In this document: piece by piece, positions 36,118 to 46,260 of the stretch
How positions within the stretch are numbered: position 1 is the stretch's first letter
How the letters are laid out: every line of letters begins with the position of its first letter
Assembly (NCBI RefSeq): GCF_013294005.1
Contig: NZ_JABSNK010000008.1
Location: 62,001 to 126,000, forward strand
Source: Flavobacterium gelidicaeli
GTDB taxonomy: Bacteria; Bacteroidota; Bacteroidia; Flavobacteriales; Flavobacteriaceae
Reading direction: 5' to 3'
DNA length: 64,000 nt
Program-made: the position numbers and the translations under genes
Notes under the pieces: model-generated
What the model was told of the DNA's origin: nothing
Databases searched by the model: none
What the model saw: the letters and a program-made list of their open reading frames with translations, nothing else

Positions 36118-36191
36118 ACAATTTGAATTATAAGAAATCATTAAATACACTTTTACTATTAGAACTAACAATATGTTTAAATACCCTGTAA

Positions 36192-36199
36192 TACATTTG
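36192..36199 (+). promoter_or_regulatory. -7 box upstream of the tetR-efflux operon
   Basis: TACATTTG matches the -7 consensus about 108 bases before the TetR ATG. No TTG at the -33 distance is present, so the call is tentative. Confidence 0.4.
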
Positions 36200-36306
36200 C
36201 CATAAAACCCTATTAACAAGTTACATACCTTAAAATTTTATAACTATTGACAACTAAACTAACAAAGAAATCCTTAATTTAAGTGTTTCTTTGCGAAAGA
36301 GAAAAG

Positions 36307-36906
36307 ATGAAAGAAAAAATTATAGCTAAAGCAAGCGAGATGTTTATTAAGCTAGGCTTTAAAAGCATTACCATGGACGACATTGCAGGCGAGATGTGTA
36401 TTTCTAAAAAAACAATTTACAAATACTTTTGCAATAAAGAAATCTTAGTTGAAGAAAGCACCGCGCTACTACACAAGGAGATACACGAAACCATTGACTC
36501 AATCATTAAGTTGAATTATAATGCAATTAAAGAGAATTTTAAAATTCGGGAAATGTTTGGGGAAATGTTCCAATCAACGGCAGATACCTCTCCTGTTTTT
36601 CAATTAAAAAAGCACTATCCTGAAATTTACGAAAAGGTAATGCTTAAAGAAATTGACGAATGTTCAATGTGGTTTAGACATAATATTCAAAAAGGAATTG
36701 AAAGCGGTTTTTATAGAACCAACCTAAATATTACTAATTATGTTAATTTTTATTACATACTCATATTCAACATTAATGGCAACACAAAATCAGAAAAAGA
36801 AGCGCGATTACTTGAACTCGAAGCATTAGAATACCATATAAGAGCAATGGCAACGCCTAAAGGAATTATAGAACTAGAAAAAAACTTACTAAACCCAGAC
36901 ATCTAA
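36307..36906 (+). CDS. TetR/AcrR family regulator of efflux operon
   Basis: The ATG at 36307 (199 residues, MKEKIIAKASEMFIKLGF) is chosen over an upstream GTG because it begins the standard TetR helix-turn-helix and has an AG-rich stretch in front. The HTH lies at residues 8-50 (GFKSITMDDIAGEMCISKKTIYKYFCNKE), followed by an all-helical ligand-binding domain. It overlaps the TolC gene by one base (TAATG), so it is the first gene of the RND efflux operon it most likely represses. The ligand is unknown. Confidence 0.92.
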   Translation: MKEKIIAKASEMFIKLGFKSITMDDIAGEMCISKKTIYKYFCNKEILVEESTALLHKEIHETIDSIIKLNYNAIKENFKIREMFGEMFQSTADTSPVFQLKKHYPEIYEKVMLKEIDECSMWFRHNIQKGIESGFYRTNLNITNYVNFYYILIFNINGNTKSEKEARLLELEALEYHIRAMATPKGIIELEKNLLNPDI

Positions 36907-38246
36907 TGAAAAAACTATTAGTACTAACATTCTTAACATTGGCACTTACAGCCCAATCACAAGAAATAAAGAGGTTAACGCTCAAAGATGCGATTAACTA
37001 CGCGCTAGAAAACAAAGCCGATGCCAAAAAAGCAAAACTAAAAGTAGAAAATAGTGAATACCAAATTCAAGAAGTGCGCTCTAGAGCTCTACCACAAATT
37101 GCTGCAAATGGGAGTTTGAATTACAATCCTATTTTACAAACAAGTGTCATTGATGGAAGCTCGTTTGGGCAACCGGGAACTAGTATTCAAGCTACTTTTG
37201 GACAAAAATGGTCTTCTACAGCAGGATTATCACTAACACAAAATTTGTTTGACCAGTCAGTTTTCACAGGTTTGAAAGCAGCAAAAACTACAAGAGAGTT
37301 TTATCAAATTAATGAAATACTTACTGAAGAGCAAGTTATAGAAAGAGTCGCAAATAACTACTACGCAGTATATGTACAAAGACAAAATTTAACTGTTTTA
37401 GATAGTACTTATAAAAATACCACTAAGGTTAAAAACATCATCAAAGGACAATATGATAATGGATTAGCTAAAAAAATTGACTTAGACCGAATTTTAGTAA
37501 AAATCTCAAACATCGACACCCAACGTCAACAAGTTTTAAATGCGGTTCAATTGCAAGAGAATGCTTTAAAATTTTACATGGGAATGCCTATTGCAACTAT
37601 TATTGAAATTCCGCAAACTGAGTTTGAAGTAACTCCTCAAGCATTTGCCGAAGAGCCAAATACTGAAACGAGAACCGAGTATTTACTAGTAAGAAAACAA
37701 GAACAGTTATTAGAATTTCAAAAGAAAGCCGTAACAGCAGCTTACTACCCTACGTTATCATTAACTGCAGGCTACAACTATATAGGACAAGGCCCAAATA
37801 TGCCTTGGGGAGCAAAACCAGTTGATGGCGTTTACTGGTCTGATTATTCTGCTATAGGTTTAAATTTAAGAGTACCTATCTTCTCAGGATTTGCTACGCG
37901 TTCAAAAATTAGACAAGCTGATGTTGACTTGCGTTCTATTAAAGAGGATTTGATTGATACTAAGTTATCACTTGATTTGGCTTTCGCCAATGCTAAAACT
38001 CAAATCGACAATAGTCTTGTTACGATCAAAAATCAAAAAAGTAACGCACAGTTAGCTCAAGAAGTATTAGACAATACTAAAAATAATTACATACAAGGAT
38101 TAACCTCATTAACCGACTTGCTAGATGCTGAAAATGCATTTACTGAAGCACAAAACAACTATACGGCAGCAGTATTAGACTATAAATTAGCCGAAATTCA
38201 ATTAATCAAATCAAAAGGAGAACTTAAAACACTTATAAATAACTAA
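36906..38246 (+). CDS. TolC-family outer-membrane efflux protein
   Basis: A 446-residue TolC-like protein with signal peptide (MKKLLVLTFLTLALTAQSQ) and two tandem outer-membrane-efflux repeats, each with long coiled-coil helices (LTLKDAINYALENKADAKKAK; later DLRSIKEDLIDTKLSLDLAF and TSLTDLLDAENAFTEAQNNYTAAVLDYKLAE). Trimers form the outer-membrane exit duct of RND pumps. The start overlaps the TetR stop; the adaptor gene begins one base after its stop. Confidence 0.94.
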   Translation: MKKLLVLTFLTLALTAQSQEIKRLTLKDAINYALENKADAKKAKLKVENSEYQIQEVRSRALPQIAANGSLNYNPILQTSVIDGSSFGQPGTSIQATFGQKWSSTAGLSLTQNLFDQSVFTGLKAAKTTREFYQINEILTEEQVIERVANNYYAVYVQRQNLTVLDSTYKNTTKVKNIIKGQYDNGLAKKIDLDRILVKISNIDTQRQQVLNAVQLQENALKFYMGMPIATIIEIPQTEFEVTPQAFAEEPNTETRTEYLLVRKQEQLLEFQKKAVTAAYYPTLSLTAGYNYIGQGPNMPWGAKPVDGVYWSDYSAIGLNLRVPIFSGFATRSKIRQADVDLRSIKEDLIDTKLSLDLAFANAKTQIDNSLVTIKNQKSNAQLAQEVLDNTKNNYIQGLTSLTDLLDAENAFTEAQNNYTAAVLDYKLAEIQLIKSKGELKTLINN

Positions 38247-38247
38247 T

Positions 38248-39312
38248 ATGAAAAAGAATTTTACAATAGTACTGGTAATAGTTGCTGTCTTAGCAGTGAT
38301 AGGGTATGTTTTAACAAAAAACAAAGAAGAGAACAAAGCTAAAACAGATATCGTTGCAACAAAAAATGCTGCTGTATCCGTTAAAACAACACAGGTAAAA
38401 ACAGAAGCTGTTTCTTTAGACTTTTTAGCTAATGGAAACTTTGAACCAATACAAGAATTGACTTTTTCTGCAGAGAAATCTGGAAAAGTAATTAGTGTTT
38501 TAGTAAAAGAAGGAGACTATGTAAACGTAGGTCAAACTTTAGTAATCGTAAGAAGCGATGTTGTAAATGTAAATGCACAAACAGCTAAAGCATCTTATGA
38601 CAATGCAAAAGCAGATTATGCTAGATATGAAAATGCTTTTAAAACTGGTGGAGTTACAAAACAACAATTAGACCAAGCTAAATTAGCCTTAACTAATGCA
38701 GGATCTAACTTGACTCAAGCAAATATTAATGTAGGAGACACTAGAGTTAAAGCACCTATAAAAGGGTTCATCAATAAAAAATATATTGAACCAGGTTCTA
38801 TATTGACTGGAATGCCAGCAAGCCCAATGTTTGACATTGTAAATGTTTCTAAACTTAAATTAAAAGTTACTGCTAACGAAAGCCAAGTTGCTAGCCTAAA
38901 AATAGGAAACCCTGTTAATGTTACTGCAAGTGTTTTTCCTGATAAAACATTTACTGGTAAAATCACTTTTATTGCTGCAAAAGCTGATGAGAGTTTGAAC
39001 TTTGCTGTTGAAATCGAAATTGCTAATAGCAGTGATAACAACCTAAAAGCGGGAATGTACGGTACCGCTAACTTTGCTTCTAAACAAAAACAAGAATTAA
39101 AAGTAGTTCCAAGAAATGCATTTGTAGGAAGCGTAAGCAGCAACCAAGTTTTTGTTGTTGAAAACAGAAAAGCAAAATTGAAAAAAGTAGTTGCGGGAAG
39201 AATTTTAGGAGAACAAGTAGAAATAGTTGATGGATTAGCTGACGGAGAAGCGGTGATTACTACAGGACAAATCAACTTACAAGATGGTAGCTCAGTAGAA
39301 ATTATCAAATAA
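38248..39312 (+). CDS. RND efflux periplasmic adaptor (membrane fusion protein)
   Basis: A 354-residue adaptor. Residues 4-22 are an N-terminal hydrophobic anchor (FTIVLVIVAVLAVIGYVL). A split lipoyl/barrel-sandwich domain (EKSGKVISVLVKEGDYVNVGQTL and VKAPIKGFINKKYIEPGS) encloses a short alpha-hairpin (about 115-155), followed by beta-barrel and membrane-proximal domains ending EAVITTGQINLQDGSSVEIIK. It links the inner-membrane pump encoded next to the TolC partner encoded before it. The 64-base gap to the pump gene has no terminator. Confidence 0.94.
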   Translation: MKKNFTIVLVIVAVLAVIGYVLTKNKEENKAKTDIVATKNAAVSVKTTQVKTEAVSLDFLANGNFEPIQELTFSAEKSGKVISVLVKEGDYVNVGQTLVIVRSDVVNVNAQTAKASYDNAKADYARYENAFKTGGVTKQQLDQAKLALTNAGSNLTQANINVGDTRVKAPIKGFINKKYIEPGSILTGMPASPMFDIVNVSKLKLKVTANESQVASLKIGNPVNVTASVFPDKTFTGKITFIAAKADESLNFAVEIEIANSSDNNLKAGMYGTANFASKQKQELKVVPRNAFVGSVSSNQVFVVENRKAKLKKVVAGRILGEQVEIVDGLADGEAVITTGQINLQDGSSVEIIK

Positions 39313-39376
39313 TTTTTTGATAAAGAAACTAATCCTAATTGTTCCTAACCCCAAGGGTTAAACTAAATAAAAATAT

Positions 39377-42300
39377 ATGAAATTAGCAGAAATATCCATA
39401 AAACGTCCGTCGTTAGTGATTGTATTGTTTACAATTCTAATACTTGGTGGACTATTCAGTTATAGCCAGCTAGGCTATGAATTGATCCCTAAATTCGAGC
39501 AGAATGTAATTACAATCTCGACTATTTACCCAGGAGCTTCTCCTAGTGAAATAGAAAATACAGTTACAAAGAAGATCGAAGACGGAATTGCCTCTCTTGA
39601 AAACATCAAGAAAATTGACTCTAAGTCTTACGAAAGTTTGTCTATTGTGTCCATTACCTTAACATCAAATGCTAAAATTGATGTATCTATGAATGACGCA
39701 CAACGAAAGATCAATCAATTAATTAGTGATTTACCTGATGACGCCGAAACGCCTTCATTAACTAAATTCTCATTAAGCGATTTGCCAATTATGACTATTG
39801 GTGCAAACGGAAAGATGGATGAAGCCGCTTTTTATGACTTAATTGACAAGAAAATAACACCTGTACTATCTCGTGTTGAAGGTGTTGCACAAGTAAACAT
39901 CATTGGTGGTCAAGAACGTGAAATTCAGGTAAACTTAGACGCGAATAAAATGCAAGGGTACAACCTTTCTATTCCTGCAGTTCAACAAGTTATTTTAACT
40001 TCAAATCTAGATTTCCCTACTGGAAACATACAAACTCGTGATCAAAAAATATTGATTCGTTTAGCGGGTAAATATAAAAGTGTTGATGAATTAAGGAATT
40101 TAGTTATTTCTTCTAAAGATGGAATCGAAATCCGCTTAAAAGATATTGCTGACGTTCAAGATGATCAAAAAATAGCTGAGAAAATTTCTCGTGTAGATCA
40201 AAAAAGCGCGATCATTTTACAGATCATAAAACAGTCTGATGCAAATGCTGTTGCCGTAAGTGAGGAGTTAGTTAAAAGCATTAAAGAACTTGAAGCTGAT
40301 TACAAAACAAACGCATTAAAATTAGAAATTGCAAAAGACAGTACAGTATATACACTTGAAGCAGCGGACTCTGTATTACACGATTTATTGATTGCTGTTG
40401 TATTAGTTGCACTTGTAATGTTGTTTTTCTTACACAGTATTCGTAACTCATTAATCGTAATGGTTTCGATTCCAGCATCATTAATTGCTACTTTTATCGG
40501 TATTTATCTTTTAGGATATACCCTTAACTTAATGAGTTTGCTAGGACTATCTCTCGTAGTAGGAATTTTGGTCGATGATGCCATTGTAGTATTAGAAAAT
40601 ATCTACAGGCATATGGAAATGGGTAAAAACCGTGTACGTGCAGCTTATGAAGGTACTGCCGAAATTGGTGGAACAGTAACATCGATTACCTTAGTAATTG
40701 TGGTGGTATTTTTACCTATAGCAATGAGTTCAGGATTAGTATCTAATATTATTACACAATTTTGTGTAACAGTAATTATCTCGACATTATTCTCACTTCT
40801 AGCTTCGTTTACCATTATTCCGTGGTTGTCTTCACGTTTTGGAAAACTAGAACATATTGAAGGTAAAAACCTTTTTGGAAGAGTTATTTTAGGTTTCGAA
40901 AGCTACTTAACACGTTTCACAAACTGGATTTCAGGATTATTAAACTGGTGTTTAGACCATTATTTCAAGACAATTGCTGTTGTATTAGTTTTGTTTTTTG
41001 GATCTACAATAGGATTATTAGGTGGTGGTTTCATTGGAGGAGAGTTCTTTGCTGCTTCTGATAGTGGGGAATTTTTAGTTCAAATCGAAATGCCGAAAGA
41101 CGCTTCGATAGAACAAACGAACTTCATGACACAAAAAGCAGAAGCCTTCTTGAAAAAAGAGGCATATGTTCACAGTCAAATTACAACAGTTGGACAAACA
41201 TCTGAAGGTTTTGGAGCTTCTCAAGCAACGGCTTACAAAGCAGAAATTGATGTGAAAATGATTGAACAAAGCGAACGTAGCGATGCAGCATCGGTTTATG
41301 CAGCAAAAATTAAACGCAAGCTAGAAAAAGTTTTAGTAGGTGCTAAAGTAAAAACTGTTCCCGTAGGTATTTTAGGAACTGCAGAAAATGCGACTTTAGG
41401 ATTAATCGTAACAGGACCTTCAGTAGAAAGCGCAATGAAATTTGCTAAATTGGCTGAAGCCGAATTAAGAACTATCCCAGGAACAACTGAGATTAAATTA
41501 ACTGTTGAAGACGGAAATCCAGAAATCAATGTTCAAGTAGATCGTGATAAAATGGCAGCCTTAGGTTTGACGCTTCAAACTGTAGGTATGACAATGCAAA
41601 CTGCTTATAGTGGGAACACAGATGGAAAATTTAGAGCTGGGGAATATGAGTATGACATCAACATTAAATACAATGCATTTGATAGAAAAAGCATTAACGA
41701 TGTAAGCAACTTAATTTTCATTAATAATCTAGGACAACAAATTAAGTTATCTCAATTTGCTGCAATTACTGAAGGATCAGGACCTAGTCAATTAGAACGA
41801 AGAGACAAAACAGCATCGGTAACGGTACAAGGTCAAAATGTTGGGGTTGCCTCTGGAACGATTGTAACACAATGGCAAGAAAAATTGGATAAATTAGAAA
41901 AACCAACTGGTGTAAATTACATTTGGGGTGGAGATCAAGAAAATCAAAGTGAAGGTTTTGGTACACTTGGTATTGCTTTATTGGCTGCAATTGTTTTAGT
42001 ATACCTAGTAATGGTAGGTCTTTATGATAGTTTTGTTCACCCGTTTGTGGTATTGTTCTCCATTCCGCTTTCGTTTATTGGAGCATTATTAGCGTTAGCG
42101 TTGACTAACAACACTTTAAATATATTTACCATATTAGGGATCATTATGTTAATTGGTCTGGTGTGTAAAAACGCCATCATGCTTGTTGATTATACCAATC
42201 AACGTAGAGCAGCAGGTGAAAGTATCAGAACCGCATTGATTCAAGCAAATCACGCTCGTTTACGCCCTATTTTGATGACTACAATTGCAATGGTTTTTGG

Positions 42301-42550
42301 TATGTTTCCTATTGCATTAGCCTCTGGTGCTGGAGCAGAATGGAAAAATGGATTGGCATGGGTAATTATTGGTGGATTAATAAGTTCGTTATTCTTAACC
42401 TTAATCATTGTGCCTGTAATCTATGAAATCATGGAGAAAATAATCAAGAAGTTCTCTAAAGGAGAAAAATTAGATTATGACGCAGAAATGGTTGCTGATT
42501 ATGTACATAAAGAATTGAGTGAAGACGGGGTTAATCCTAACCACGTTTAA
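39377..42550 (+). CDS. RND efflux pump, HAE1 family
   Basis: A 1057-residue AcrB-like inner-membrane transporter with 12 membrane helices and two large periplasmic loops. Visible family motifs include the N-terminal IKRPSLVIVLFTILILGG, YPGASPSEIENTVTKKIE, and the proton-relay helix GILVDDAIVVLENIYR. It exports hydrophobic or amphiphilic compounds by proton antiport together with the preceding adaptor and TolC. Substrate unknown; the length and loops argue for HAE1 (drug-like) rather than heavy-metal type. Last gene of the operon, with a terminator 32 bases after the stop. Confidence 0.96.
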   Translation: MKLAEISIKRPSLVIVLFTILILGGLFSYSQLGYELIPKFEQNVITISTIYPGASPSEIENTVTKKIEDGIASLENIKKIDSKSYESLSIVSITLTSNAKIDVSMNDAQRKINQLISDLPDDAETPSLTKFSLSDLPIMTIGANGKMDEAAFYDLIDKKITPVLSRVEGVAQVNIIGGQEREIQVNLDANKMQGYNLSIPAVQQVILTSNLDFPTGNIQTRDQKILIRLAGKYKSVDELRNLVISSKDGIEIRLKDIADVQDDQKIAEKISRVDQKSAIILQIIKQSDANAVAVSEELVKSIKELEADYKTNALKLEIAKDSTVYTLEAADSVLHDLLIAVVLVALVMLFFLHSIRNSLIVMVSIPASLIATFIGIYLLGYTLNLMSLLGLSLVVGILVDDAIVVLENIYRHMEMGKNRVRAAYEGTAEIGGTVTSITLVIVVVFLPIAMSSGLVSNIITQFCVTVIISTLFSLLASFTIIPWLSSRFGKLEHIEGKNLFGRVILGFESYLTRFTNWISGLLNWCLDHYFKTIAVVLVLFFGSTIGLLGGGFIGGEFFAASDSGEFLVQIEMPKDASIEQTNFMTQKAEAFLKKEAYVHSQITTVGQTSEGFGASQATAYKAEIDVKMIEQSERSDAASVYAAKIKRKLEKVLVGAKVKTVPVGILGTAENATLGLIVTGPSVESAMKFAKLAEAELRTIPGTTEIKLTVEDGNPEINVQVDRDKMAALGLTLQTVGMTMQTAYSGNTDGKFRAGEYEYDINIKYNAFDRKSINDVSNLIFINNLGQQIKLSQFAAITEGSGPSQLERRDKTASVTVQGQNVGVASGTIVTQWQEKLDKLEKPTGVNYIWGGDQENQSEGFGTLGIALLAAIVLVYLVMVGLYDSFVHPFVVLFSIPLSFIGALLALALTNNTLNIFTILGIIMLIGLVCKNAIMLVDYTNQRRAAGESIRTALIQANHARLRPILMTTIAMVFGMFPIALASGAGAEWKNGLAWVIIGGLISSLFLTLIIVPVIYEIMEKIIKKFSKGEKLDYDAEMVADYVHKELSEDGVNPNHV

Positions 42551-42581
42551 TATTCAATTTTACATAAATTATTTATAAAGT

Positions 42582-42613
42582 AAAGCCTGTCTATTGATTT
42601 AGACAGGCTTTCT
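42582..42613 (+). terminator. Terminator of the efflux operon
   Basis: Stem AAAGCCTGTCT (42582-42592) and AGACAGGCTTT (42601-42611) with an 8-base loop, ending in TTTCTT. Confidence 0.85.
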
Positions 42614-42886
42614 TATGTGCTAAACTATTATTCCAACAATAAACCACATTAAAATTACTATTTATTTAATGACAATTATGTTCTTTTTATTAAAATCAAT
42701 AGTACTCTGATTTACAAAACAGTCTAATTGTAAGTTCCAAATAAGTCGAGAACCACTATTACAGCTCTACTGCATTTGATATACTAAAAATTAGGATTAG
42801 ACCATGTTGTACTCTTTTTTAGCATAAAGCAACTAGAAAACATTTTACTTAGCCAAGTAATTCCTTATTTTGCTAAAGAACAAAAA
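42614..42886. other. Intergenic stretch without recognisable content
   Basis: About 270 AT-rich bases between two terminators. I find no ORF with credible coding character, no tRNA-like fold and no copy of the repeats found elsewhere in the window. Confidence 0.6.
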
Positions 42887-42918
42887 AAAGACTTTCTTGA
42901 TATTTCAAGAAAGTCTTT
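42887..42918 (-). terminator. Terminator of the MORN-like gene
   Basis: Stem AAAGACTTTCTTGA (42887-42900) and its complement at 42905-42918 with a 4-base loop; the minus strand continues into a T-run (complement of 42882-42889). Confidence 0.85.
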
Positions 42919-42942
42919 ATATATTTTAAAAGTAAAAAGAGT

Positions 42943-43293
42943 TTATTCTACATTTACTAATCCTGATTCGTGTTTCCAGTTTTTAACCGCAGCAACTCTA
43001 TTATCTGAGTAATCAACTTCGGTCAATGCTGCATTATTCCAGAAAAACCATTTTCCTACTTTTTCTCCTTTGTTGTATTCTGCTACAGCTGTTTTATTTC
43101 CATTTGCATCAAATGAAATCCATTTACCTTGCAACTTTCCGTTTTCATAAAATCCTTGTTGTTGCACTTGTCCATTATCGTGTAGGTAAGTCACTTTTAC
43201 TAAGTTTCCTTGCGCTTCTAACTTTGGTTCTTTGTTTTGTGCGAATATCATTCCAGAAATAAGCACTGCAGCGATCATTATATATTTTTTCAT
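42943..43293 (-). CDS. Secreted MORN/YwqK-like repeat protein
   Basis: A 116-residue exported protein with signal peptide (about 1-18, MKKYIMIAAVLISGMIFAQ). The mature part holds MORN-like repeats: TYLHDNGQVQQQGFYENGKLQGKW, FDANGNKTAVAEYNKGEKVGKW. Such proteins are often annotated as YwqK family antitoxin or even as nicotinate-nucleotide adenylyltransferase, neither of which is supported by the sequence: there is no nucleotide-binding motif and no toxin partner. It stands alone with its own terminator. Likely a periplasmic or outer-membrane-associated protein; role unknown. Confidence 0.8.
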   Translation of the reverse strand: MKKYIMIAAVLISGMIFAQNKEPKLEAQGNLVKVTYLHDNGQVQQQGFYENGKLQGKWISFDANGNKTAVAEYNKGEKVGKWFFWNNAALTEVDYSDNRVAAVKNWKHESGLVNVE

Positions 43294-43470
43294 GGCTTAA
43301 TGTTTTTTAATGTTATTGATATCAAATATAACGAAGTATTTACAATTAAAAAACTATTTGGTAACAATTTGGTAACATTGGACAAAAGCTTAACATTGGA
43401 AAATTTAAAAACCCCACGAGTTTCTTCCTAAAAAAAACAAATTAGACAATCCATTCTTCATAAATAGTCC

Positions 43471-43478
43471 TAAATTTG
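43471..43478 (+). promoter_or_regulatory. -7 box of aspS
   Basis: TAAATTTG matches the Bacteroidota -7 consensus, about 50 bases before the aspS ATG. No clear -33 TTG. Confidence 0.5.
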
Positions 43479-43527
43479 CACCCAAGCTCATCTGCGAAAA
43501 GATGGAACAATCTAAAATATTTTAATA

Positions 43528-45282
43528 ATGTATAGAAGTCATAATTGTGGCGAATTAAATGCCTCACATATAAATACTGAAGTAACCTTAGCAGGTTGGG
43601 TTCAAAAATCTCGTGATAAAGGATTTATGAATTGGGTTGATTTAAGAGACCGCTATGGTATTACACAATTAATTTTTGACGAAGGTCGTACTGACAAAAA
43701 CGTATTTGAACAAGCAAAAACTTTAGGTCGCGAATTTGTAATTCAAGTGAAAGGGACTGTTATTGAGCGTGAAGCTAAAAACAAAAATATTGCTACCGGA
43801 GAAATAGAAATTCTAGTTACTGAACTAACTATTTTAAACGCAGCCTTGACTCCGCCATTTACTATCGAAGATGAAACTGATGGTGGAGAAGATATTCGAA
43901 TGAAATACCGCTACCTAGACATTAGACGTAATCCAGTAAAAAACAGTTTACTCTTCCGTCACAAAGTAGCCATGGAGGTTCGTAAATATTTATCTGATTT
44001 AGATTTCTGTGAAGTAGAAACACCTTACTTAATAAAATCTACTCCCGAGGGAGCAAGAGATTTTGTTGTTCCTTCTCGAATGAATGCAGGACAATTCTAC
44101 GCATTACCCCAATCACCACAAACGTTCAAACAATTGTTGATGGTAGGTGGAATGGACAAATATTTCCAAATCGTAAAGTGCTTCCGTGATGAAGATTTAC
44201 GTGCAGACAGACAACCTGAATTTACACAAATCGATTGCGAAATGGCATTTGTAGAGCAAGAAGATATTTTGAATATTTTTGAAGGACTTACACGCCATTT
44301 GCTAAAAGAAATAAAAGGAATTGACGTAGCTAAATTTCCTCGTATTACTTACGATTACGCGATGAAAACCTACGGAAATGACAAACCAGACATCCGTTTT
44401 GGGATGGAATTTGGAGAACTAAACGAATTTGCACAACACAAAGAATTCCCTGTATTTAACGCAGCTGAATTAGTAGTAGGAATTGCAGTTCCAGGAGCAG
44501 GAAATTACACTCGTAAAGAAATCGATGCTTTGATCGAATGGGTAAAACGCCCACAAGTAGGAGCTTCAGGAATGGTTTATGCAAAATGCAACGAGGATGG
44601 ATCATTCAAATCATCTGTTGACAAATTTTACGACCAAGAAGACTTAGGCAATTGGGCTAAAACTACGGGAGCAAAACCAGGGGACATGATCTTTGTACTT
44701 TCAGGACCTGCAGATAAAACTAGAGCACAATTAAGTGCTTTACGTATGGAGTTAGCAACGCGATTGGGATTAAGAAACCCAGCTGAATTTGCTCCATTAT
44801 GGGTAGTTGACTTCCCATTATTAGAATTTGACGAGGAAAGTGGTCGCTACCATGCTATGCACCACCCGTTTACATCTCCTAAACCAGAGGACATGCACTT
44901 ACTTGATACTGATCCAGGAAAAGTAAGAGCTAATGCTTACGATATGGTTTTGAACGGAAACGAAATTGGAGGAGGATCTATACGTATTCACGACAAAGAA
45001 ACTCAAAAAATGATGTTTAAACATTTAGGATTCACTGATGAGGAAGCCAAAGCACAATTTGGATTCTTGATGGATGCATTCCAATTTGGAGCTCCACCAC
45101 ACGGAGGATTGGCTTTTGGACTAGATCGTTTAGTTGCAATTTTAGGTGGGCAAGAAACCATAAGAGATTTTATTGCTTTTCCAAAAAACAACTCAGGAAG
45201 AGACGTAATGATTGATGCCCCATCAAGTATTGACCCAGTACAATTAAAAGAGCTCCACATTGATTTAAACTTAAAAAGTTAA
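43528..45282 (+). CDS. aspS: Aspartyl-tRNA synthetase
   Basis: A 584-residue class IIb synthetase of the bacterial (long) type. The OB-fold anticodon-binding domain (about 1-110: [26 protein letters not shown]) is followed by motif 2 ([20 protein letters not shown]), the bacterial insertion domain (about 280-420), and motif 3 ([15 protein letters not shown]). It charges tRNA-Asp in the cytoplasm. Whether it also acts on tRNA-Asn is not visible here. Probably monocistronic with its own promoter; the cold-shock gene follows after about 108 bases with its own -7 box. Confidence 0.97.
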   Translation: MYRSHNCGELNASHINTEVTLAGWVQKSRDKGFMNWVDLRDRYGITQLIFDEGRTDKNVFEQAKTLGREFVIQVKGTVIEREAKNKNIATGEIEILVTELTILNAALTPPFTIEDETDGGEDIRMKYRYLDIRRNPVKNSLLFRHKVAMEVRKYLSDLDFCEVETPYLIKSTPEGARDFVVPSRMNAGQFYALPQSPQTFKQLLMVGGMDKYFQIVKCFRDEDLRADRQPEFTQIDCEMAFVEQEDILNIFEGLTRHLLKEIKGIDVAKFPRITYDYAMKTYGNDKPDIRFGMEFGELNEFAQHKEFPVFNAAELVVGIAVPGAGNYTRKEIDALIEWVKRPQVGASGMVYAKCNEDGSFKSSVDKFYDQEDLGNWAKTTGAKPGDMIFVLSGPADKTRAQLSALRMELATRLGLRNPAEFAPLWVVDFPLLEFDEESGRYHAMHHPFTSPKPEDMHLLDTDPGKVRANAYDMVLNGNEIGGGSIRIHDKETQKMMFKHLGFTDEEAKAQFGFLMDAFQFGAPPHGGLAFGLDRLVAILGGQETIRDFIAFPKNNSGRDVMIDAPSSIDPVQLKELHIDLNLKS

Positions 45283-45353
45283 GCGAAAACGCTGGAAATC
45301 AATTATTTTTATAAAAAAATACACATTAATGGCATTCGTATGATATTAAATAT

Positions 45354-45361
45354 TACATTTG
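45354..45361 (+). promoter_or_regulatory. -7 box of the cold-shock gene
   Basis: TACATTTG matches the -7 consensus 29 bases before the ATG at 45391. Confidence 0.55.
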
Positions 45362-45390
45362 CCTTATTATAAATTATTATTACTATTACA

Positions 45391-45585
45391 ATGCGTACAG
45401 GTACAGTTAAATTTTTCAATGAATCAAAAGGTTACGGATTCATTACAGACGAAGAAACAGGAAAAGACATTTTTGTTCACGCTTCAGGAATCAACGCGGA
45501 AGAATTACGTGAAGGTGACAGAGTTAGCTATGAAGAAGAAGAAGGAAGAAAAGGAAAAGTTGCTGCGAAAGTAGCAGTTATCTAA
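45391..45585 (+). CDS. Cold-shock protein, CspA family
   Basis: A 64-residue single cold-shock domain. RNP1 is KGYGFIT (residues 12-18) and RNP2 is KDIFVHAS (28-35), preceded by GTVKFFNE. It binds single-stranded RNA/DNA and melts RNA structure at low temperature. Residues 36-64 are charged (LREGDRVSYEEEEGRKGK). The leader is short (about 25 bases by the -7 box), so it lacks the long thermosensing leader of enterobacterial cspA. Followed by a terminator. Confidence 0.96.
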   Translation: MRTGTVKFFNESKGYGFITDEETGKDIFVHASGINAEELREGDRVSYEEEEGRKGKVAAKVAVI

Positions 45586-45614
45586 GCAAAATATTTTTTT
45601 GTTTACGAATGTTT

Positions 45615-45649
45615 AAACGTTTCGATTTATTTCGGAACGTTTTTTTTTG
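45615..45649 (+). terminator. Terminator of the cold-shock gene
   Basis: Stem AAACGTTTCG and CGGAACGTTT (one G-T pair) followed by an eight-base T-run. Confidence 0.85.
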
Positions 45650-45758
45650 CTTAAAACTCAAAATCTCAAACAAAATTCAAAAAAACATTTACCTATTTAT
45701 AATCATTAAAAATTAGTGGTTTACCAGAATCACAGTGCAACTTAATTAAAGTTTTGGC

Positions 45759-45789
45759 TTGTGTTTTAAATCCTTGAAACCTATCTTTG
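45759..45789 (+). promoter_or_regulatory. Promoter of the nuo operon
   Basis: TTG at 45759-45761 and TATCTTTG at 45782-45789 with 20 bases between fit the Bacteroidota -33/-7 promoter, 31 bases before nuoA. It is the only good match found upstream of the operon. Confidence 0.65.
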
Positions 45790-45819
45790 TTGCTTATTTT
45801 AGTATAAAAAACATTCATT

Positions 45820-46185
45820 ATGCAATCTGATCAATTAAGTTACATCCCAATTTTAATGCAGTGTTTACTCGCTGTAGGATTTGTTGTAGGAACTATCCTT
45901 GTGTCTGGAAAACTAGGCCCAAAAAGAAAGTCAGAAACAAAAGATAAAAACTTTGAATGTGGTATCGAATCTGTAGGTAATGCACGTATTCCCTTTTCAG
46001 TAAAATACTTCTTAGTTGCCATCTTATTTGTCTTATTTGATGTTGAAGTGATCTTCCTTTACCCATGGGCTATTAATTTCAAGGAATTAGGAATGGAAGG
46101 AATGGTAAAAATGGTCATATTCATGATGTTACTTTTGGTAGGGTTTTTCTACATCATCAAGAAGAAAGCACTAGAATGGGAATAA
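45820..46185 (+). CDS. nuoA: NADH-quinone oxidoreductase subunit A
   Basis: A 121-residue membrane subunit of complex I with three transmembrane helices (IPILMQCLLAVGFVVGTILV; VKYFLVAILFVLFDVEVIFL; MVIFMMLLLVGFFYII). The loop KNFECGIESVGNARIPFSVKYF and the FDVEVIFLYPWA motif are diagnostic. It lies near the quinone cavity. First gene of the operon, with a promoter candidate just upstream. The operon order is A, B, C, D, E, inserted cassette, F, G, H, I, J, K, L, M, N. Confidence 0.97.
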   Translation: MQSDQLSYIPILMQCLLAVGFVVGTILVSGKLGPKRKSETKDKNFECGIESVGNARIPFSVKYFLVAILFVLFDVEVIFLYPWAINFKELGMEGMVKMVIFMMLLLVGFFYIIKKKALEWE

Positions 46186-46260
46186 TAAATACTTTATAGG
46201 TTAAATTTTAGATTCGGCTTAAAGCCAAAGTTTAAAAATTACAATTCAAAATTAAAGAAA

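Noticed and set aside
38715..39308. 197-codon ORF antisense to the efflux adaptor gene
   Set aside because: Shadow of a well-supported gene on the other strand.
42943..43293. Toxin-antitoxin pair (YwqK antitoxin)
   Set aside because: No toxin gene is adjacent and the protein has a signal peptide; only MORN-like repeats are supported.
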